A DNA stretch of 34,072 nt from Micromonospora wenchangensis (lineage in GTDB: Bacteria > Actinomycetota > Actinomycetes > Mycobacteriales > Micromonosporaceae): positions 1-34,072 of the forward strand of contig NZ_MZMV01000069.1 in NCBI RefSeq assembly GCF_002210435.1, read 5' to 3'. The notes below the pieces were generated by a model, which saw only the letters and a program-made list of their open reading frames with translations, had not been told where the DNA came from and searched no databases. Shown piece after piece: positions 15,662 through 22,034 of the stretch. The translations under genes were made by a program, and so were the position numbers. Position 1 is the first letter of the stretch. The number at the start of each line of letters is the position of its first letter.

Positions 15662-16687
15662 TCATCGGCCTTGCCGCTTTCGCCAGGCGGCGAGCCGCTC
15701 TCGCGCGAGCGCCGCGTACGCCGGGTTCAGCTCGATGCCGATCCAGTGGCGGCCGTGCTTCTCGGCCGCTATGGCGACGGTGCCGGATCCCGCGAACGGG
15801 TCGAGCGCCACACCCGGCTGCGTGTTGGCGGTGCACTGGCATCTCGCTTGGAGCGCCCCGAGTGCCGGGGTTGGTCGCTGGCGGTCGACGGGCTCCCGCG
15901 TCCACGGGGTCCCGCATGACGCGCAGACCCTTTCCGGGCAGGTAGCCAGCAGCGGTCGTTCGGCGAGCGCCAGCGGGAAGGTGGCGAAGTGGGCACCCCG
16001 GTAGCCAGCGGTTGGTAAGGACCAGGTATCCCCTGGATTCTTACCGAGCGGGTGCCCGGCGCGGCCTTCGGCCTTGAGCTGATTGAGGCCCTGATCGTCG
16101 TCGAACCCGCTGTCCGGCGGCAGCGCGTCGTCCGGGAGGTAGCGGTAGGCCGCAGCATTCGGGCGCTTCTTCGCCTTGGTGATGAGCGGCTGGCGGATCG
16201 CGTCAAGGTCGAAGTAGTAGCGCGGTGAGCGCACCAGGAGGAACATCACCTCGTAGGTACAGCTCAGCCGGTCGCCCACGCTGGATGGCATGGGGTTGGT
16301 CTTGGCCCAGACCACTTGGTTACGGATGAGCCAGCCGTCGTCGAGCAGGGCCAGGGCGAGCCGCTGCGGGCCGAGCAGCAGGCTCTTTTTCGGTGCGCCC
16401 TGGCTCTGGTGGATCGAGTACGAGTCCGCGACGTTTAGCCAGAGTGAGCCGCTGGGCTTGAGTACCCGGGCGATCTCGCGGCAGACGCCGACGAGAGTGC
16501 GCACCCAGTCGTTGATGTCCGGCTCAAGACCGAGTTGCCCATGGTGGCCGTAGTCGCGGAGGTTCCAGTAGGGCGGGCTGGTGATACAGGTGTCGACGCT
16601 CGCATCCGGTAGCTCGGCCAACCGCTGGCGTGCATCCCCGACCACGATCTGCCCGAGCGGAAGCCGGGCCCGTTCCGCCCCGCTCAT
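15662..16687 (-). CDS. DNA methyltransferase (type II, SPPY class)
   Basis: Site-specific DNA amino-methyltransferase, 341 residues. The catalytic motif IV TSPPYWNLRDYG is at 36-47 and precedes the SAM-binding motif I DPFAGSGTV (296-304), the beta-class order. SPPY is more often found in N4-cytosine enzymes, DPPY in N6-adenine ones, so m4C is the better guess. A Cys cluster (CPERVCASCG, then RCQC) before motif I suggests a small zinc-binding insert. No restriction endonuclease gene is adjacent, so it is probably an orphan enzyme that may protect the element from host restriction during transfer. Its ATG overlaps the TGA of the replication-relaxation gene in an ATGA junction, so the two are translationally coupled. 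Confidence 0.9.
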   Translation of the reverse strand: MSGAERARLPLGQIVVGDARQRLAELPDASVDTCITSPPYWNLRDYGHHGQLGLEPDINDWVRTLVGVCREIARVLKPSGSLWLNVADSYSIHQSQGAPKKSLLLGPQRLALALLDDGWLIRNQVVWAKTNPMPSSVGDRLSCTYEVMFLLVRSPRYYFDLDAIRQPLITKAKKRPNAAAYRYLPDDALPPDSGFDDDQGLNQLKAEGRAGHPLGKNPGDTWSLPTAGYRGAHFATFPLALAERPLLATCPERVCASCGTPWTREPVDRQRPTPALGALQARCQCTANTQPGVALDPFAGSGTVAIAAEKHGRHWIGIELNPAYAALARERLAAWRKRQGR

Positions 16688-17628
16688 GCACTGCGGCCTC
16701 CCCAGGCCGTAGCGGTCAGCACCGTGACCACGTCTTTTAGGAACGACGCGTGGAACAGATGTTGGATGTCAGCGGGGAGCTGGGTGAGCGCCCTGGAGAC
16801 GCGCTCGACGCTGCGTGCGCCGCTGGCCAGCCACAGCACCCGGGGGAACACCGCGTGCGCGGCTTGCTCTATGCCGCTTTGCCAGTAGGCGGCGTAGGTG
16901 CGGCACTTGCGCAGGAGCGTCGGCACGCTTTCGGTACCGCGATCGACTTCCAGGAAGGCGCTGGACTCGATCTCACCGACACCGAGACGGACAAAGGCGT
17001 CGGGCTTCAGGATGGCTGCCTGTCCGCCGGGACCAGGAAACGATCGCCAGGCTGCGGGTTCGGCTTGGAAGTCCAAGATCTCCAGTACACCTGCCCGTTC
17101 TGCTTCGAGCAGGCGGACGTACACCTCGCTGCCGTCGAGGACGTGCCCCATGAAGCTGGGGCTCGTTTCCCATACCCGCCGGCGCCGTCCGCCCATGGGC
17201 CCGTCGACGGCCAGCACCGCTTGGCCGTGGCCGCTTAGTCCGTAGACGTATCCAGCGCTGCCCGCGCGCACGCCGCCGATGCGGCGGTCGAGCCGGACGA
17301 CCAACTTGAGTTCGGCCAGGCGCTGCAGCAAGGCCCGTGCCCGACGAGCCCTTGTTCCGGCCGATCCGTCTGCGACGTGCAGTCGTTGTACGTGATCGCC
17401 AGTCAGGAGGCGCAGCATGGCCAGGGATTGCAGCACGGCCATGTCGCGGTCGCTGAGCCGATTCCGCAGGAGCTGTGCTCGTGGGCTCTGGGGTCGAGCC
17501 GGTAACGGCTCGACAGTCGTTGGCGCGACGGTGACACGTTCGCAGGTCAGCGGCGTGATCGGCTCGACGCGGCAGGCAGGGCGACCGGTAGGGGCAGGAG
17601 GAATAGGGGGATCGATGCGTGGGCTCAT
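16684..17628 (-). CDS. Replication-relaxation family protein (Replic_Relax)
   Basis: 314 residues resembling the Replic_Relax family of actinomycete plasmids and integrative elements. These proteins carry an N-terminal winged-helix-like domain (LSDRDMAVLQSLAMLRLLTG, about 55-75) and a C-terminal domain with FLEVDRGTESVPTL (about 230), in which an Asp/Arg pair is conserved. The family is associated with replication or transfer of mobile elements; its biochemical role is not well defined. The ATG at 17628 has GGAGGGAG upstream and overlaps the stop of the ATPase gene (ATGA). It sits between the ATPase and the methyltransferase in a tightly coupled set, supporting a shared function in element mobility. 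Confidence 0.85.
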   Translation of the reverse strand: MSPRIDPPIPPAPTGRPACRVEPITPLTCERVTVAPTTVEPLPARPQSPRAQLLRNRLSDRDMAVLQSLAMLRLLTGDHVQRLHVADGSAGTRARRARALLQRLAELKLVVRLDRRIGGVRAGSAGYVYGLSGHGQAVLAVDGPMGGRRRRVWETSPSFMGHVLDGSEVYVRLLEAERAGVLEILDFQAEPAAWRSFPGPGGQAAILKPDAFVRLGVGEIESSAFLEVDRGTESVPTLLRKCRTYAAYWQSGIEQAAHAVFPRVLWLASGARSVERVSRALTQLPADIQHLFHASFLKDVVTVLTATAWGGRSA

Positions 17629-19826
17629 GTGGTCTCCCTCCGCTTGAAGCCGACCGGGGCGTTGGTGGCGGTGTGGTTGCCTTGCCACCGTTGGGTCAGG
17701 GCCTTGTCGAGCTCTTCGCCGTCCACGCCGTAGCGCTTGGCGCTGGCCTGGCGGAGCTTGGCCGGGTCGCTGGTCCAGGGCGGCAGTGGCCGGGTGCGAA
17801 TCGAGAAGGGTCGCGTTGGCTGTCCGTCGAGGTGTAGCTGTACGCACGCCTGGTACGCCCGCAGGCTGAGCAGGTCGTCGGCGGTCACGCCGCCACCGAG
17901 CGCCGCCGCCAGCGGCTTGGCGTCACCGGGCGAGGGGCGGAACACGATCCGGGACCGGGCGTTGGCCAGTACCCCGGCCTGCTGGGTGGAGCTGAGTTGG
18001 TCGAGGTGTTGGTGGGCAAGTGTCCAGGCCACCCCGAGGCCGCGGGACTGAGCGAGCGCGTTCCCGAAGTCAACGCCGCCCGGAAGGCGCAGGAAGTCTT
18101 GAAACTCGTCGACGACGACCGAGACAGCTTCCCGCTTCTCTGGTGACAGTGCGGCCCGCCGCTGGATGGCGGCCCATGCCTGGCTGAGTACCAACGCCCC
18201 GAGCATGTTCGCGGCTGGTGTACCGAGCAGCCCGCGGTTGAGGTTCACCAGGACGACCGTGCCGGGCGTGGTGAATAGTTCGTCCATACCGAACTTCGGC
18301 GCGGACTGGCCAAGCATTCGACGCAGGTGCGACCGGCTGAGGATCGGGCGGAGCTTGTTCATGAGCGGGGCGACGTAGCGGCCGCGTTCCGGCTCGGACA
18401 AGGCGTCGAAGCCTGCCCACCAGGGCGATAGCACCAGCGGATCATCGACCTTGGTGAGTGCCTGACGGCGGAAGGCCGCGTTGGTGAGCAGTGCGGGTAC
18501 GTCGCACAAGGTGCCGTCCGGCAGACGGGCGGCCGTGATGAGCCCGTGTAGGAGGACATCCGTACTGCGAGGGCCAAGGTTCCCGCCGTGCAGCTCGGTC
18601 AGCAGGTGCACCACCTCGTCGGCACGGCGCTCGGCGTCTTCTCGCGGGCCCGCCAGGACGTTGACGCCGACAGCTCGGCCATGGTCGCTGCTCGCTGGGT
18701 CGATGACCACTACCCGGTCGCGCTGGTCTTGTGGAACCCGAGCAAGCACGTCGTTGATCAAGTCGCCGCGCGGCTCAACTACCAGCACCGACCGCCCAGC
18801 GGCGATGTCGGCCAGGATCATCGAGGCCAGCAGCGTTGACTTGCCAGATCCGGTCGGGCCCACGACCTGGACATGGTGCAGGGAAGTGCCGACGGGTATA
18901 GCCACCATCTGACCGCGCTGGGCGGTGTGCAGACTCTCGCCGAGAACACGCCGGTCGTCGTCTGCTTCATCGTCCTCGTCAACGAGAAGTTGCTGCGGGG
19001 CCTCGTTGATGTGGCCGCCGGTGAGGGGCAGGTGTTCGCTCGGCGTCTCCTTGAGCGGCCAGCCGATCACGGCCGCCAGCTCGGCTGCCGAAAGCAGGCA
19101 ACTCCAGGTCAGTGGGGAACGGCCCGCAGTGGTGACTCGGCGGGCATACCGGGCGCTGGCCCGGCTCCTGCGCAGTCCGGCGTGGGCGGTGTCGGCAAGG
19201 GAGAGGGCATCGCCCAAGCTCCGCACGATCGCTGCCGCTCGGGCTGGTGTCGGGCCATCCGCCGCGGTTCTGCCCTGGCAGGCGAACAGCGGTTCCGTAA
19301 CTTTTTCCCGCCACAGTCTGACAGCAGTGGCGTCCGGTGCGTGAGGCGTGCGAAGCCCGAGGATCTCCCCGACATCGAGCCGGGCAGGCGGGTGCGGCTG
19401 GGTGCGGCCGGGCCCAACCACCCACTGCACGACGCCGGTTTCCGAACCAGACAGCCCGCCGAGAACGGCGAGTAGTCCCGAAGCCACCGCTCCGGCGGTC
19501 TCCAGCCGCAGCGGCATTGCCACGCCGTGCATCTGCATCTCGGCCGCCGCGGATAGCACCGGGCGCTCCATCTCCTGTTCCTTCCGAACACCCAGCCGGG
19601 GCAAGTGCGCAGCCATCTGCTGCGACAAGCTCCGCGCTACCCGGTAGTCCAGCCCCAGGTGCCACGACACCCGCCCGCCAATGCTCCAGACCTCAAGCAC
19701 CGCCAGCGGCATCGCGCCGGTGACACCCAGGCGCGGCCGGGCAGCCAACGGGCGCAGCACCGCTGTCACGTCGGCCAGCTCCATGTCACGCGGCAAGCTC
19801 AGTGAGTACCAGCTCAGGCGACTCAT
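17625..19826 (-). CDS. HerA/TraD-like conjugation ATPase
   Basis: 733-residue ATPase of the FtsK/HerA superfamily resembling type IV coupling proteins. The N-terminal third (1-300) is poorly conserved. Walker A VVGPTGSGKST is at 321-331; the family segment VEPRGDLINDVL follows at 350-361; NPP-type coupling spans 370-390 (VVVIDPASS). Walker B VSVVVDEFQDFL is at 568-579, and a glutamine-rich sensor segment LAHQHLDQLS lies near 608. No strong transmembrane segment is apparent, unlike TraD/VirD4, so membrane recruitment may need a partner such as the small membrane proteins upstream. It is coupled by ATGA overlaps both to the preceding small gene and to the Replic_Relax gene. It would drive DNA transfer, an inference from family and context. 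Confidence 0.85.
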   Translation of the reverse strand: MSRLSWYSLSLPRDMELADVTAVLRPLAARPRLGVTGAMPLAVLEVWSIGGRVSWHLGLDYRVARSLSQQMAAHLPRLGVRKEQEMERPVLSAAAEMQMHGVAMPLRLETAGAVASGLLAVLGGLSGSETGVVQWVVGPGRTQPHPPARLDVGEILGLRTPHAPDATAVRLWREKVTEPLFACQGRTAADGPTPARAAAIVRSLGDALSLADTAHAGLRRSRASARYARRVTTAGRSPLTWSCLLSAAELAAVIGWPLKETPSEHLPLTGGHINEAPQQLLVDEDDEADDDRRVLGESLHTAQRGQMVAIPVGTSLHHVQVVGPTGSGKSTLLASMILADIAAGRSVLVVEPRGDLINDVLARVPQDQRDRVVVIDPASSDHGRAVGVNVLAGPREDAERRADEVVHLLTELHGGNLGPRSTDVLLHGLITAARLPDGTLCDVPALLTNAAFRRQALTKVDDPLVLSPWWAGFDALSEPERGRYVAPLMNKLRPILSRSHLRRMLGQSAPKFGMDELFTTPGTVVLVNLNRGLLGTPAANMLGALVLSQAWAAIQRRAALSPEKREAVSVVVDEFQDFLRLPGGVDFGNALAQSRGLGVAWTLAHQHLDQLSSTQQAGVLANARSRIVFRPSPGDAKPLAAALGGGVTADDLLSLRAYQACVQLHLDGQPTRPFSIRTRPLPPWTSDPAKLRQASAKRYGVDGEELDKALTQRWQGNHTATNAPVGFKRRETT

Positions 19827-19996
19827 GCCACATCCTCCGCAACGAACTCCGGCTTGCTGGGCTTCTCGCCCGGCGGCTGCTTGCCCTGGCGTAGTCGCGC
19901 CAGCTCGATGCAGGCTCTTGCCAGCTTTCTGATTTCTGGGTGGCTCCTCTCCTCGTAGCCGGTCACTGCGACCGGCTTGTTGTTGATCTGACTCAC
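19823..19996 (-). CDS. Small protein at the head of the transfer operon
   Basis: 57 residues, GTG start, with AAGGAGGAAGAC immediately upstream. The central helix (HPEIRKLARACIELARLRQG) is amphipathic and basic; the tail is Pro/Lys-rich. No family recognised. Its TGA overlaps the ATG of the ATPase gene, so it probably belongs to the same transcript and may help couple translation. Confidence 0.65.
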   Translation of the reverse strand: MSQINNKPVAVTGYEERSHPEIRKLARACIELARLRQGKQPPGEKPSKPEFVAEDVA

Positions 19997-20369
19997 GTCT
20001 TCCTCCTTCCGATTAGGAGGCGGACCGGAGTAGCAGCGGCCGTTTGGGCATCTTGAACAAGACCTGCGCATTGCTTTGCGCGGTCGAAGTTTGCTTAAAT
20101 GTCCAATGACCGGTTACTCCGGCTCACTTGCTGCGGGGCAGTCATCACGTTCTACGAACCGACCCGATACTGCCCCGGCAGCCCAGTTCCCGCCCGCCTT
20201 CACTTATGCGGGAATCTTTGCATTTGGTCAAGATAGTTAAGTAATTTCCGCATCACCGACCGGTAGCCCCTGACCACGAGTCAGGTGCCGACATTTGTAG
20301 TGGGATCACGGCCGCATCCAAGTCGGGAGCCCTGCGGGGCTTGGTGGCTTGGATGCGGCCGCGATCTAC
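19997..20369. other. Non-coding gap with a large hairpin
   Basis: No coding frame is convincing. The stretch should hold the promoter of the transfer operon (the AT-rich part near 20210-20260 is the likeliest place, but no clear -35/-10 pair was found) and the hairpin at 20304-20366. Confidence 0.45.
20304..20366. terminator. Long hairpin, probable terminator of the small-gene operon
   Basis: 19-base arms (20304-20322 with 20348-20366), one mismatch, enclose a second small stem AGCCC/GGGCT. It lies 4 bases downstream of the stop of the minus-strand gene at 20370 and upstream of the transfer operon. A regulatory or structured-RNA role is also possible. Confidence 0.6.
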
Positions 20370-20513
20370 CTACTTTTCCTGCTGCGGCTTACGGCGCTCT
20401 TCGCGCCACTCCTGCCTAAGCTCGTGCTTCAGCTCGCGTAGCTCCTCTTCACGCAGCCGCCGCGCGATTTCCTCGCGCTTGCCAATGATCTCGTTCCGGA
20501 CTTTTCTAGGCAT
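20370..20513 (-). CDS. Small charged helical protein
   Basis: 47 residues, almost entirely Lys/Arg/Glu (REEIARRLREEELRELKHEL), predicted to be one long charged helix or coiled coil. The ATG at 20513 has only a distant GGAAGGGAG. No family recognised. It is the last of four small minus-strand genes and ends directly before the long hairpin. Confidence 0.5.
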   Translation of the reverse strand: MPRKVRNEIIGKREEIARRLREEELRELKHELRQEWREERRKPQQEK

Positions 20514-20589
20514 AGAGGCACTGTGTCTCCCTTCCTTGAATGAGATGGTTCACCGCAGAGTCGCCCATGCGACTTGCTTTGTCCGCCGC

Positions 20590-20769
20590 CTACCGTCGCC
20601 GCGAAAACGCCAGCCAGTAGATGAGCGACAGGACGAGAATGACTGCCAGGAAACCGATCAGTGGACGAAGCAGTTCCCAGGTGACCCGCGCTGCCAAGGC
20701 CGTGCCCAGCAGAAGGAACACCGCACCAAGCAGCTTTGACCGCCAGGTGGCCACCGGCTCCCGGCTCAA
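20590..20769 (-). CDS. Small two-span membrane protein
   Basis: 59 residues with two hydrophobic helices (about 13-28 and 37-53, LIGFLAVILVLSLIYWLAF) joined by a short loop and ending in SRRR. The TTG start overlaps the TGA of the preceding gene (TTGA), which favours real coupled translation. No family recognised. It may form part of a membrane transfer apparatus with its neighbour. Confidence 0.6.
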   Translation of the reverse strand: MSREPVATWRSKLLGAVFLLLGTALAARVTWELLRPLIGFLAVILVLSLIYWLAFSRRR

Positions 20770-21065
20770 CGCCAGTCGCCGTCGATGACGCCTCGGCGCG
20801 AGACACTGGCCCGGCCGACAGTGGCGCGACCTGTAGGCCCTCTCCGCGCGTTGGCGGCGCGGCTCATCTCCTCGCGCAGCTGCGCCTGGGCATCGAAGTA
20901 GGCCGCACCCATCCGGTTCGCACGCTTCAGCGCCTCGACCTGGCGCTCAAGCGCTCGCTCCCGATCGGTCGGCTCGTCCATGAGCCAGTAGAACAGCAGT
21001 GCACCGAACCCCATGAGGCATGCCATGAGCACGACGGCGACAACGAACACCACAAGGGCCTTCAC
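20766..21065 (-). CDS. Small membrane-anchored coiled-coil protein
   Basis: 99 residues. An N-terminal transmembrane helix (2-28, ALVVFVVAVVLMACLMGFGA) is followed by a cytoplasmic coiled coil (about 33-70, RERALERQVEALKRANR) and a basic Gly/Arg tail. The GTG start at 21065 overlaps the TGA of the upstream gene (GTGA), and its own TGA overlaps the next TTG. No family recognised. The chain of overlaps suggests one functional set, perhaps the membrane side of transfer. Confidence 0.65.
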   Translation of the reverse strand: MKALVVFVVAVVLMACLMGFGALLFYWLMDEPTDRERALERQVEALKRANRMGAAYFDAQAQLREEMSRAANARRGPTGRATVGRASVSRRGVIDGDWR

Positions 21066-21364
21066 TCGTACCCCATCTCCTGCAGCTCGTTGACGACCAA
21101 CGCCGTGAAGCTGTCCGCGATGGCCTTGAAGCGATACGCCCGCTCCGGGTACATCTCGGCCGCCTGCAGCTCCTGGTGCGTCAGGGACTCGGCGTAGCGC
21201 ATGCCGACGTGGGCCACGTAGGCCCCGGCCTCAACCTCGGCCGCGTGCACGACCGCACTACCCGCAACCTGCTCGACAGCCCTACCGACTGCCCGTGTCG
21301 TAGCCGACGACGTACGTCGCCTGGCAACAGCCGAGGACACGTCTCGGCGGATGGTGTTGGACAT
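21062..21364 (-). CDS. Hypothetical element protein
   Basis: 100 residues. A basic N-terminus (TIRRDVSSAVARRR) precedes an Ala-rich helical region and an acidic C-terminal helix. No family recognised. The ATG at 21364 has AAGGAG 5 bases upstream. It is the first gene of the small operon, about 40 bases downstream of a good minus-strand promoter and the GGACAG repeat array. Confidence 0.65.
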   Translation of the reverse strand: MSNTIRRDVSSAVARRRTSSATTRAVGRAVEQVAGSAVVHAAEVEAGAYVAHVGMRYAESLTHQELQAAEMYPERAYRFKAIADSFTALVVNELQEMGYE

Positions 21365-21403
21365 GTGGCTCCTTCGCCTGCGATTCAAATGGGGTCGCCA
21401 ACG

Positions 21404-21432
21404 AAGTTAGGGCTCTGAGCAATGGCAACCAA
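21404..21432 (-). promoter_or_regulatory. Promoter of the small-gene operon
   Basis: On the minus strand TTGGTT (21427-21432) and TAACTT (21404-21409) are 17 bases apart, about 40 bases before the start at 21364. The GGACAG repeats lie just upstream. Confidence 0.55.
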
Positions 21433-21457
21433 GAAAGAGCGAGGTTCTGGCCGAATA

Positions 21458-21517
21458 CTGTCCAGCCGGACAGCGCCTAAGCAGGGCTTGGACAGGCATT
21501 GGACAGTGCTTGGACAG
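21458..21517. repeat. GGACAG repeat cluster (iteron-like or operator)
   Basis: Three direct copies of TTGGACAG at 21488-21495, 21499-21506 and 21510-21517 have an exact 11-base period. A palindrome CTGTCC-AGCC-GGACAG lies at 21458-21473. Five half-sites in 60 bases, phased at about one helical turn and placed upstream of a promoter, point to cooperative binding of an element-encoded protein. Confidence 0.65.
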
Positions 21518-21531
21518 ACCGCAAATGACAA

Positions 21532-21553
21532 GCCCACCCCGGTTAGGGTGGGC
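21532..21553 (-). terminator. Hairpin terminator
   Basis: An 8-bp stem GCCCACCC/GGGTGGGC (21532-21539 with 21546-21553) with a 6-base loop lies 28 bases beyond the stop of the minus-strand gene at 21582. A short T-rich run follows on the minus strand. Confidence 0.55.
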
Positions 21554-21581
21554 GGGTGTCAAGATCAAGCTTGCAGATTCT

Positions 21582-21893
21582 TCAGCATGCGGGCCGCGTT
21601 TGCGACCTATGTCCTGATACGTAGTAGTTCCATATGAGCGGATTCAGCGGGTCGGGTACGCCTTGCTCGAAGGAGAGCTTTAGGTCGTCCCGCTCAAGTG
21701 CTTCGGCCACCTTGGAGCTCTCGCGTAGGAAGAAGACAGTCTGAACCCAGAACACGAAGTCGCCCCCGGTCATCTCTACCGCGTTACCCGCCGTCGCCCA
21801 CCAGTCCAGCATCTCGTCGAAGGCTTCAGTGCGGTAGTCGTTGTCACAGACAAATTGAATAAACTCATCTGCGATTGAACTCAGGTGCTTCAC
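21582..21893 (-). CDS. Small acidic hypothetical protein
   Basis: 103 residues, acidic and rich in Trp/Phe (DEMLDWWATAG, GGDFVFWVQTVFFLRE), probably a compact helical soluble protein. No family recognised. The GTG at 21893 is chosen because GAGAGGA lies 6 bases upstream. It is divergent from the membrane protein gene at 22035 across 141 bases, with a strong promoter and a palindrome between them, so the two may be functionally linked (regulator, immunity or cofactor). Confidence 0.65.
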   Translation of the reverse strand: MKHLSSIADEFIQFVCDNDYRTEAFDEMLDWWATAGNAVEMTGGDFVFWVQTVFFLRESSKVAEALERDDLKLSFEQGVPDPLNPLIWNYYVSGHRSQTRPAC

Positions 21894-21928
21894 TGCAAGT
21901 CCTCTCAATTAGTCGATCTTGCAGTGAG

Positions 21929-21958
21929 TTATTATGAACGAGTTGCACATAAAGTCAA
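21929..21958 (-). promoter_or_regulatory. Strong promoter of the 21582 gene
   Basis: On the minus strand TTGACT (21953-21958) and TAATAA (21929-21934) are separated by 18 bases, close to the sigma-70-type consensus and unusually AT-rich for this genome. The predicted start is about 30 bases before the GTG at 21893. Confidence 0.65.
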
Positions 21959-21969
21959 TATCGGGCATA

Positions 21970-21985
21970 AGTTACTAGGGTAACT
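21970..21985. promoter_or_regulatory. Palindromic operator candidate
   Basis: AGTTAC-TAGG-GTAACT is a perfect 6-bp inverted repeat between the divergent genes at 21893 and 22035, just upstream of the -35 box of the minus-strand promoter. A regulator bound here could control both genes. Confidence 0.5.
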
Positions 21986-22034
21986 ACAGGCAATCAGGTA
22001 ATCTCTGGCTGGATTCGGTAGGAGGTTGGTCGGG

